A stretch of 24,369 nt of DNA, taken from Richelia sp. UBA3308. GTDB lineage: Bacteria; Cyanobacteriota; Cyanobacteriia; Cyanobacteriales; Nostocaceae. Below, piece by piece: positions 7,980 through 14,240 of this stretch. Numbering within the stretch: the stretch's first letter is position 1; every line of letters starts with the position of its first letter. The translations under genes and the position numbers were made by a program. The stretch spans positions 1 through 24,369 of the forward strand of contig DESS01000004.1 in the NCBI GenBank assembly GCA_002361335.1. Reading direction: 5' to 3'. The notes below the pieces were generated by a model. That model saw nothing but the letters and a program-made list of their open reading frames with translations, had not been told where the DNA came from and did not search any database.

Positions 7980-8174
7980 TGAATGGATTTAGCAATAATT
8001 TTTAATTTGTAGTCGATTGATAATTGCCAATATTTTTTACCTTTAATACTTAGATTTCTCCTTGCTGATGGGGAAATCGGCTTTCAGTATAGGTAAAATT
8101 TTTTTTATCTTTGATATAAATATAGATAACTTATCAATAAACTGTACAAAATCAAAATATTTATTATTTATTTA

Positions 8175-8555
8175 TTATTCTTCTGTATCGGACATTTTCT
8201 CTACACTATTTACAGAAGGAGGATCATTTTCGGTGGTGTTTGTTTGAGTCAGGCTGATTATACCAAAGAAGATAGCGCTTCCTAAAATAAAAGCGATCAA
8301 AGGATGCTTAAAAAATACAAAATCTCGTAAAATTCTTGCTAAAGGGCGGCTTTGACGACGCAATACAGATGAAAGAGTAATTTGCTTTAAGGGAAATGGA
8401 TCCCGTACAAAATTACCGCTTCTACATACCACCAGCCTTTCCTGACAGTAGGGACAGTTATATAATCCAGTACAAGTCTTGAGAGCTTTTGCCCGAGCAT
8501 TTTTTTGGCAAATGGGGCAAGTAACGTAATGATTATCAAAGGTGTGTGTGTTCAT
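8175..8555 (-). CDS. Small zinc-ribbon membrane protein, function unknown
   Basis: A 126-aa protein. It has two CPxC knuckles, CPIC (13-16) and CPYC (34-37), plus Cys28 and Cys44, suggesting a zinc ribbon in residues 10-50. A basic linker (61-80) leads to a single membrane helix (about 84-102) and a short acidic tail ending SDTEE. The layout predicts a cytoplasmic zinc-binding head anchored by one helix. AGAGGT lies very close (3 bases) to the ATG at 8555. It is convergent with the glycosyltransferase gene and flanked upstream by the large non-coding stretch. I do not recognise a named family. Confidence 0.65.
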   Translation of the reverse strand: MNTHTFDNHYVTCPICQKNARAKALKTCTGLYNCPYCQERLVVCRSGNFVRDPFPLKQITLSSVLRRQSRPLARILRDFVFFKHPLIAFILGSAIFFGIISLTQTNTTENDPPSVNSVEKMSDTEE

Positions 8556-8918
8556 TTACCTCTTGTGCCTATTCTATTTACTCGCTGTATAACAATAGAT
8601 ATAACTAATAAATTTGTACTTATGCTAGGGTTTTACAGTCAAACATAAGCAAAATGCAATACATACAAATCCGCCCGATAGTAACGGCTTATTTTTATAG
8701 CTGCAACATGAGTATAGCTATATTTAAATGATTCTGACCCTGCCTCGGCACAGATTTTGAACTGAACAATTGTTGATTAATTCTGATTTCTAAGTCGGGC
8801 AATGGGCATGGGGGATGGGGCATTGGAGGAAGAATATTACGACTTAGATAAGTGGTGGGACAATTTTTTTCATCAGGATTGTCTTGAGGAGGTGTTCTGT
8901 GCATAATTATACATTTAG

Positions 8919-8948
8919 CTACCTGACACCGTCGGTGTCTGAAGGTAG
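8919..8948. repeat. Strong hairpin (GACACCG/CGGTGTC)
   Basis: CTACCT (8919-8924) pairs with AGGTAG (8943-8948), and inside it GACACCG (8925-8931) pairs with CGGTGTC (8933-8939) around one base. A 13-bp stem interrupted only by a 3-base bulge is unlikely by chance. No T-run follows, so it is more like a dispersed palindrome or a structured RNA element than a terminator. Confidence 0.6.
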
Positions 8949-9778
8949 GGCGACACCCATATATATTTCGGTTTTGCCCAGAATCAAAGTAAAAAGGTGG
9001 GACATTTTATTTCTTGGATCTCCCTTAGTTTTCATCATTTCCCAAACAAAAATTTCAATAAAGTGCCTTCCGTTCTTTGCAAAGCTTACTTTAATAAAGC
9101 AATTGTAACCGGGGCAAGTATGTACTGTTTACTATTTAAGCATTTCCTCCACAAAAATTCTGAGTAATTAAAGTTTTTTTTACCAAAGCTTTGTAAAGTT
9201 ATGAGATAAATTATAGAAATTGCCTGTCAATTTTCCATTGAAGGTCGCTTATATACAAGAATTTTTATAAAACTAGCAAGCAAAGCAGTACTCTGGGGGC
9301 GATCGGGGATAAATGTTTTCCGTTTAACTTTTTTTAACACAGCCTCATTTGATTTAAGTTAAGAAGTGTACTAATTACATGGGGAATTGTTTCATGAAAT
9401 TTAAATTTATGTAATATGTCTAACTTATAGTTTTATTACCTGGCGATAAATAACTATAAATCAGGTAAGCGAAATAAACATAAAAACGGTTCAGATGCCC
9501 AAATAATCTATTAACACACTTCTTACAGTTGTTCAACTATTGTGTCGAGCATTTATTCTATATTGTTTCTTACATCAACGACAAATTAATCTGATTCTTG
9601 ATGTCAAAAAAAAGGTATATGAAGAAATATTACTCAAGCATATGTGAATTATTTACAAAAAAGCTGCCTGTAATCATCTTATATTTAAGACCCAGTTGAG
9701 AAAATTGTGCTTGAGGAAGTAAAATAACTAACGTTTTATGGTAGCAGATTTTCATTTTTTCTTGAACAAAACAATTAA

Positions 9779-9806
9779 TTGATATCCTGAATACAGAAGA
9801 TATCAA
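9779..9806. repeat. Inverted repeat TTGATATC/GATATCAA
   Basis: An 8-bp perfect stem (9779-9786 with 9799-9806) is extended by CTG/CAG around an AATA loop. It lies in the non-coding stretch ahead of the terminator at 10207-10241. Confidence 0.5.
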
Positions 9807-10206
9807 GCCTCCATTTTGGTTTTAGCTTTTTATTTGGGCCAAATTGACCAAAATATCGTCAACCGACATTATGGGTAATTCATAGAGATTAAGCCTTGAT
9901 GAATTTTCCCACCGATATTATCTGGCTTTATTTTCATATTAATCCCTAAAGAACCATTACCTTTGTGCTGTTGCTTTTTAAGGTTGGTGTAAATGAGCCA
10001 CTCCGCCACACAGTTTCAACCAAGAATAACTAATAATTGATCGCCAGCGGATTAGAATTTTAGCTTTGGGGCAGGGACAGACTGTATCTTGTTTGATTTT
10101 TTCATATAACCAACATTGGGTGAACCGATGTTTGAATTCACCATTATCTATGCCAAGCAGTTTAGAAAGATATATTGCGGTAAATAAAACACTTGCCCTG
10201 GAGAGT

Positions 10207-10241
10207 CAGTCCCCTCCGTTGAGGTGACTGGCATTTTTTTT
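10207..10241 (+). terminator. Rho-independent terminator, plus strand
   Basis: CAGTC (10207-10211) pairs with GACTG (10226-10230), and CCTC (10213-10216) with GAGG (10221-10224), around a CGTT loop with one mismatch. Eight Ts follow at 10234-10241. A flanking dyad CACTTGC/GCAAGTG (10190-10196, 10245-10251) surrounds it. The T-run makes it a plus-strand terminator, yet no plus-strand gene precedes it for over 2.4 kb. This points to an unannotated transcript. Confidence 0.65.
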
Positions 10242-10319
10242 GAAGCAAGTGATGTCAAAATGTCCACTTAATAATCAAAATTCATGCTATGGATTATTGA
10301 GTGACTACCCTAGCTTTGC

Positions 10320-10721
10320 TTAATCTTCTTCAGCTTCTTCTAAATCTTCTGGATCTACTTGTTTAAGACGAATGTGCTTTTTGCCTAAAGTGATGATAAA
10401 CTCATCTCCTGGTTCAAGACCCATCTGTTTTGTATAAGCCGAACCGATCAATAAATTACCATTAGACTGAACGCTAATTCTATAGCTAGCACTGCGCCCT
10501 CCACGGCCATTAGCACCAGAAGAGCTATCTAACTGAATACCCTCAGCATCAATTAGGGCATTTAAGAATTTCATCATATTAACGCGCTCTACACCATTTT
10601 TCGTAACGGTATAGTAGCCGCACTGTTTGGCTTTTTCTTCCTTGCTTAGGTTTTCTAGCTCTTTGACTTTTTTGAGTAGATCTTCGCCGACTAGGGGTTC
10701 AATTTTTTTCTGTTTAGCCAT
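10320..10721 (-). CDS. cyAbrB-type transcriptional regulator
   Basis: A 133-aa cyanobacterial AbrB-like regulator. The N-terminal helical part (about 8-60) has the cyanobacteria-specific CGYYTVTKNGVERVNMMKF segment. The C-terminal AbrB-like DNA-binding domain (about 75-122) has GRGGRSASYRISVQSNGN, GSAYTKQMGLEPGDEF and GKKHIRL. The tail is acidic. In cyanobacteria these AbrB domains sit at the C-terminus, unlike in Bacillus, and the proteins globally control carbon and nitrogen genes, hydrogenase and heterocyst genes. The sequence reads closer to the Sll0822 (cyAbrB2) clade than Sll0359 from memory; that is not verified. The ATG at 10721 is preferred; the frame can be extended one codon to a TTG, which has no support. 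It is divergent from the Rrf2 gene. Confidence 0.88.
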   Translation of the reverse strand: MAKQKKIEPLVGEDLLKKVKELENLSKEEKAKQCGYYTVTKNGVERVNMMKFLNALIDAEGIQLDSSSGANGRGGRSASYRISVQSNGNLLIGSAYTKQMGLEPGDEFIITLGKKHIRLKQVDPEDLEEAEED

Positions 10722-11149
10722 CAATTTAAGTCGAAAATTAACGATGCATGTGGTGGAATCGATTTTATTTTAACTGACATTGAGCTATTAAGAACAGGAC
10801 GGATGATTATTTTTATTTTTTTCAACCGGCAACAATATTACATTTACAAGAGAAGATGGAATATTTTAACCATGTAGGTTACTGACTTCGATTGATGCAA
10901 TTAAAAAAAGTACTGCAAATGACGATAACTATATAATAATTTTTTGAGGTAGATATATAGAGTCAAGCTGGCTGCAAACGGTATATCATAGTTTATACTG
11001 CTAGGCTATATTTTTTGAAATTTTATGAAACTAGTTAGATAAATGTTGCTCACTTAGCTTCGATTGATAAGAAACTATAAGTAGTTTGAGAACCATTTCC
11101 CAAGGATATTTGACAAATAAAACATTAAAATTTGCGGTTAGAGGCCTAA
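10722..11149. other. Divergent promoter region between cyAbrB and Rrf2 genes
   Basis: This 428-base AT-rich region must carry the promoters of both regulators. A TATAAT lies at 10932-10937 and a TTGACA at 11110-11115, but neither has a well-spaced partner box. No gene, RNA gene or strong hairpin is seen. Confidence 0.5.
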
Positions 11150-11593
11150 ATGAAACTTACCACTAAAGGACACTATAGTGTAAAGGCGTTACTAGATTTG
11201 ACCTTGCAGCAAAATCAAGGTCCATTTTCTACTAGGGTTATTGCACAGCGTCAAAATATTCCTGCTCCTTACCTAGAAAAACTGCTAATAGAAATGCGTC
11301 GTGCTGGATTGGTAAAATCAATTCGTGGTAAAGATGGTGGATACCAATTAGCGCGAGAACCTGTAAACATATCTTTAGGAGAAATTCTAGATGCTGTTGG
11401 CGAAACGATTGAACCTTTACCTCATCATAGAGCTTACCCACAAGCTTCTGTTGATTGGGTAACTTTTAGTCTTTGGCATCGACTCTATCAAAAGCTTAAA
11501 GAAGCATTGTATAGTATTACTTTGGCAGACCTTTATTATGATGCTCGCAGTTGGCAAGCAACTCTAGGAGAAGAAGCTAGTTTTGTGGTTTAA
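11150..11593 (+). CDS. Rrf2-family regulator lacking the Fe-S cysteines
   Basis: A 147-aa winged-helix protein of the Rrf2 family (IscR, NsrR, CymR relatives). It has the N-terminal MKLTTKGHYSVKALLDL, a helix-turn-helix (about 26-50, STRVIAQRQNIPAPYLEKLL), the wing with RGKDGGYQLAR (59-69), and the dimerisation helix with SLGEILDAV (75-83). IscR and NsrR hold an iron-sulfur cluster with three cysteines in the loop after this helix. Here that loop (about 90-104) and the whole protein contain no cysteine, so cluster sensing through cysteine is excluded. Like CymR, it may respond to a partner protein or another signal. The ATG at 11150 has GAGG 5 bases upstream. It is divergent from cyAbrB; cobD follows on the same strand after 354 bases, so shared control is uncertain. 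Confidence 0.85.
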   Translation: MKLTTKGHYSVKALLDLTLQQNQGPFSTRVIAQRQNIPAPYLEKLLIEMRRAGLVKSIRGKDGGYQLAREPVNISLGEILDAVGETIEPLPHHRAYPQASVDWVTFSLWHRLYQKLKEALYSITLADLYYDARSWQATLGEEASFVV

Positions 11594-11947
11594 TAGTCAA
11601 TTTTGAGTTGTTCACTTCCCCCGGAAGGAACCGAGTTCATATCCTGTTGTTGCGGGCAAGTTTCAAAAACCAATAACTCATGAATGTATTGCTGTTATCT
11701 TTCAATATTGGCTCAATCGGTAAACATTTATTGCGGCTATATTGACTCAAAGAGTCTTCTAATGAACTGATGCACGAAGAACAACTGTCCAGGATTTTGG
11801 ATTAAATTATCTACGGCATCCTACCCCTAATTTTTTATTTATGGAGAAAATATATATAAATTCTAAATTCTAAATTCTAAATTCTAAATTCTAAATTCTA
11901 AATTCTAAATTCTAAATGACCGAATATTATTCCGGGAAAACCCTACA
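11594..11947. other. Intergenic gap before cobD
   Basis: The gap contains a small hairpin GACTC-AAA-GAGTC (11744-11756) without a T-run, and the TTCTAAA array at 11861-11916. I looked for a cobalamin riboswitch and saw no B12-box-like sequence. No other gene is seen apart from a 12-codon leader frame that overlaps the cobD start. Confidence 0.55.
11861..11916. repeat. Eight perfect TTCTAAA heptamers
   Basis: Fifty-six bases made of exactly eight tandem TTCTAAA units, 31 bases before the cobD start codon. The last base of the array is the A of an ATG (11916-11918). It is a heptameric STRR-type array; perfect units suggest recent expansion or active slippage. Confidence 0.9.
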
Positions 11948-11951
11948 TTGA
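11916..11951 (+). promoter_or_regulatory. Possible upstream mini-ORF coupled to the cobD start
   Basis: An ATG at 11916 opens an 11-codon frame (MTEYYSGKTLH) whose TGA stop (11949-11951) overlaps the TTG start of cobD (11948-11950) as TTGA. This arrangement would allow translational coupling into a gene with a weak start and poor ribosome-binding site. No strong Shine-Dalgarno precedes the mini-ORF itself, so this remains a hypothesis. Confidence 0.3.
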
Positions 11952-12919
11952 CATCTTCCTCTGTTGTATTAATCCTCGCTGCTAGTTTAGATTACTTTAT
12001 AGGCGATCCGTGGAATTGGATTCATCCCGTACAAGTAATGGGCTGGTTCATTTCTCGCTTAACTAAATTGGCCCTTCAATATTGCCATAATTCTTTCACA
12101 CAACGTTTAGCTGGAATCGCATTAACCATATTTTTGGTAATAGGTAGCGCTATAGTTGGTGCCTTAATAATCCAGTGTGCTGTGTGGCTACATCCAATAT
12201 TGGGAATCCTTGTAGAAAGTATCTTATTGGCTAGTTGTTTTGCCGCAAAAAGTTTAAGAACAGCAGCCGAAACAGTTTTACAATCCTTAAAATTAACAAA
12301 CATTAACGAAGCCCGTTCTATTTTAAGTAATTTTGTTGGTAGAGATACACAAAATTTGACATCACAAGAAATTTTACGAGCAGTATTAGAAACAGTAACA
12401 GAAAATGCGACTGATGGGGTAATGGCTCCTCTTTTTTATGCCATAATTGGTAGCTTTGTACCATTTTTTGGACCTGCTACCCTGGCTTTAGCTTATAAAG
12501 CTAGCAGTACTCTTGATTCTATGATTGGTTACCGCGAAGCTACCTATATTTATTTAGGATGGTTTAGCGCACGTTTAGAAGATTGTTTGACTTGGTTTCC
12601 TTGTCGGTTAACTGTTATAACTCTAGCTTTGCTATCTGGTAAACCCCTGAAGGTAATTAAAATTTGTCAGCGAGATGCTCCCAAAGATTTAAGTCCTAAT
12701 TCTGGCTGGAGTGAATGCGTTTATGCTGCAATTTTAGGCGTACAAATGGGAGGCACTAATTGGTATCGTGGAGTAGCTAAAATTAAACCTTTGCTTGGAG
12801 ATGCGATTAATCCGATTACTTTCAATTCCGTTAAAGGGGCTTTACAACTGACTCGATATTCCTTTTTGCTCTGGCTGGGGGGAGCTACATCTCTACTCTT
12901 ATTAACAGTAAAAAGGTAA
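11948..12919 (+). CDS. cobD: Adenosylcobinamide-phosphate synthase (CobD/CbiB)
   Basis: A 323-aa integral membrane enzyme that joins adenosylcobyric acid to aminopropanol (phosphate) in the cobalamin pathway. Family hallmarks are present in order: LDYFIGDPWNWIHPVQVMGW (14-33), VGRDT (130-134), ENATDGVMAPLFY (152-164), YKASSTLDSMIGYR (183-196) and LSPNSGWSE (248-256). Hydrophobic segments occur at about 4-18, 55-80, 84-100, 160-182, 220-230 and 303-318. The start is TTG (11948); no in-frame ATG lies upstream, and the conserved N-terminus begins directly after it. An eight-copy heptamer array and an overlapping mini-ORF precede it. No other cobalamin genes lie in the window; pyrR follows 115 bases later on the same strand. 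The symbol cbiB is an alternative name. Confidence 0.9.
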   Translation: MTSSSVVLILAASLDYFIGDPWNWIHPVQVMGWFISRLTKLALQYCHNSFTQRLAGIALTIFLVIGSAIVGALIIQCAVWLHPILGILVESILLASCFAAKSLRTAAETVLQSLKLTNINEARSILSNFVGRDTQNLTSQEILRAVLETVTENATDGVMAPLFYAIIGSFVPFFGPATLALAYKASSTLDSMIGYREATYIYLGWFSARLEDCLTWFPCRLTVITLALLSGKPLKVIKICQRDAPKDLSPNSGWSECVYAAILGVQMGGTNWYRGVAKIKPLLGDAINPITFNSVKGALQLTRYSFLLWLGGATSLLLLTVKR

Positions 12920-13034
12920 TTATAAATGTAGGGAATGAAAAGAGGGTATTTATTTTATCCTCAAGTACCATGTGTTGCCAATTACCGATTTTTTCAAAAA
13001 TCAAGTAAAATTAATGACTCGGTGATATCGATTT

Positions 13035-13577
13035 ATGAGTGTGTCCGTCAAAGTAGTTGAAATACTTTCACCAGAAGAACTTCGTCGTACCTTAAGAAGA
13101 CTCGCTTCTGAAATAGTTGAAAGAACTCGCGATTTATCCCAATTAGTGCTTATAGGTATTTATACTAGAGGAGTGCCCTTGGCTAATTCATTAGCATGTC
13201 AGATTCAAGGGCTTGAAAATGTAAATGTACCGGTAGGTGCATTAGATATTACATTTTATCGCGACGATCTCGATCAAATTGGCTTACGAACGCCTGCCAA
13301 AACTAATATACCCTTTGATTTAACCGGGAAAACCGTTGTACTTGTTGATGATGTAATATTCAAAGGAAGAACGGCTCGTGCTGCTTTAAATGCGGTAAAC
13401 GAATATGGTAGACCAGAAGTGATTCGTTTAGCTGTTTTAGTAGATAGAGGGCATCGTCAAGTACCAATTCACCCAGATTTTATTGGTAAGCAGTTACCAA
13501 CTGCAGCAGAGGAAATTGTTAAGGTTTATTTACAAGAAACTGACGGAAGGGATGGAGTTGAATTAATTGAAGATTGA
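13035..13577 (+). CDS. pyrR: PyrR bifunctional pyrimidine regulator / uracil phosphoribosyltransferase
   Basis: A 180-aa type I phosphoribosyltransferase of the PyrR family, which makes UMP from uracil and PRPP and, in Bacillus and relatives, binds pyr mRNA to cause attenuation. Visible motifs: LIGIYTRGVPLA (39-50), DITFYRDDL (71-79) and the PRPP-binding TVVLVDDVIFKGRTARAAL (100-118). The RNA-binding role is not certain here: no pyr gene is adjacent and I see no PyrR-type binding loop or terminator in the 115-base leader, so uracil salvage may be its main job. Length is typical. ATG at 13035. The stop codon at 13575-13577 runs directly into a 17-bp repeat also found at 24347-24363. Confidence 0.92.
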   Translation: MSVSVKVVEILSPEELRRTLRRLASEIVERTRDLSQLVLIGIYTRGVPLANSLACQIQGLENVNVPVGALDITFYRDDLDQIGLRTPAKTNIPFDLTGKTVVLVDDVIFKGRTARAALNAVNEYGRPEVIRLAVLVDRGHRQVPIHPDFIGKQLPTAAEEIVKVYLQETDGRDGVELIED

Positions 13578-13593
13578 TATCATGTCCGGTTAA
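13577..13593. repeat. 17-bp dispersed repeat ATATCATGTCCGGTTAA, copy 1
   Basis: Identical to 24347-24363 beyond moaE. Here it starts on the last base of the pyrR stop codon. A 17-bp exact match between two unrelated gene ends in AT-rich DNA suggests a dispersed element end. Confidence 0.7.
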
Positions 13594-13613
13594 ACAGTTA
13601 TCATATTTGATCT

Positions 13614-13653
13614 GAGTAAGGAGTAATGAGTAAGGAGTAAGGAGTAATGAGTA
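13614..13653. repeat. GAGTAAG/GAGTAAT heptamer array
   Basis: Five full heptamers of GAGTAAK and a partial sixth lie between pyrR and the convergent SnoaL-like gene. The same unit recurs at 16966-16986. Confidence 0.85.
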
Positions 13654-13732
13654 GTAGATAATCAATCAGGTTATATAGTAAGTAATTAGCAGGAATTGAA
13701 ATGACTGGGAGATGGGAGAAAATCCCGCCATT

Positions 13733-14131
13733 CTATTGCCTACTGCCCATCACTGGACTTGCATGATGATGAACTAGATACCATTTACCGCCAAGTAATT
13801 CAAATACATTGGTGGCTAAAGATTCTGCTTCTATTCTAGAACCTTTGATGACTTGCATGATATTTTCAACTAACACAACATAGGCAATATTTCCTCGGAT
13901 TTCTGTGGAAATTATATCTGTATTTATCTCAATATAAGGGGTATTTTGAAAAATCTTTACCCAAGAATTGCGAACTTGTTTCCAACCGCGAAGTATATTC
14001 CATCCAGGATGAACGCAAAGGCTGCCAGTTCCTTGAGACCATATTTCATCCATTGCGTCAATATCTTTCTTTTCAAAAGCACGATAAAATGCTTCGTTGG
14101 CTGCTAATATTTCTGAACGCTCTTGTATCAT
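13733..14131 (-). CDS. SnoaL-like / NTF2-fold protein (DUF4440-like)
   Basis: A 132-aa single-domain protein of the NTF2-like, ketosteroid-isomerase superfamily. It has N-terminal helices (7-31, ANEAFYRAFEKKDIDAMDEIW), then a sheet with TGSLCVHPGW (35-44), GWKQVRNSWVKIF (49-61), VVLVENIMQV (85-94) and ATNVFELLGGKWYLVHHHAS (106-125). The GSLCVHPGW and HHHAS histidines line the pocket position in this family. Some relatives bind small ligands or assist other enzymes; no specific substrate can be read. It is on the same strand as the signalling genes, 104 bases downstream of the 631-aa kinase, with a heptamer array between, so a shared transcript is possible but not shown. Confidence 0.8.
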   Translation of the reverse strand: MIQERSEILAANEAFYRAFEKKDIDAMDEIWSQGTGSLCVHPGWNILRGWKQVRNSWVKIFQNTPYIEINTDIISTEIRGNIAYVVLVENIMQVIKGSRIEAESLATNVFELLGGKWYLVHHHASPVMGSRQ

Positions 14132-14192
14132 AGTTTAATTTAGAGAATAGGGAACTGATAAATTATACGCTTCTATTTAACAACCACAAACT

Positions 14193-14240
14193 ACTAACTA
14201 CTAACCACTAAGCACTAACTACTAAGCACTAACTACTAAC
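14193..14240. repeat. ACTAACT/ACTAAGC heptamer array overlapping a stop codon
   Basis: Almost seven heptamers of ACTAASY type. The last units contain the stop codon of the minus-strand 631-aa kinase (14236-14238), so the array enters the end of the gene. The same ACTAACT unit follows the 938-aa paralogue at 20462-20482. Confidence 0.85.

Larger units (their letters stand above)
7813..8174. other. Intergenic gap between convergent genes, with MITE-like copies
   Basis: The gap holds a 29-base right-end fragment (7837-7865) and a full 120-bp copy (7860-7979) of the ACTAGT-bounded element. The remainder (7980-8174) is AT-rich, with no gene or terminator that I can support. Confidence 0.6.
8556..10319. 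other. 1.76-kb stretch without a convincing gene
   Basis: No open frame here looks like a protein: the short frames at 8695-8904 and 8884-9108 have repeat-like or low-complexity translations. What can be seen are hairpins at 8919-8948, 9436-9468 and 9779-9806, and an intrinsic terminator on the plus strand at 10207-10241. No tRNA, tmRNA or known riboswitch motif was found. A plus-strand non-coding transcript ending at 10241 is possible, but no promoter could be placed. Confidence 0.5.

Noticed and set aside
8695..9108. Two short opposing open frames (69 and 74 codons)
   Set aside because: Translations are Pro-rich or low-complexity, cross a strong hairpin and repeat-like CCCATGCCC stretches, and lack ribosome-binding sites.
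9978..10205. Minus-strand frame of 75 open codons in the large non-coding stretch
   Set aside because: It has no ATG and no ribosome-binding site and runs through a terminator hairpin region; a run this long is expected by chance somewhere in 1.76 kb over six frames. It could be a gene remnant, but I recognise no family.
11594..11947. Cobalamin riboswitch upstream of cobD
   Set aside because: No B12-box-like sequence or terminator arrangement was seen in the leader.
12920..13034. PyrR-type attenuator ahead of pyrR
   Set aside because: The 115-base leader shows no PyrR binding-loop consensus and no terminator hairpin.
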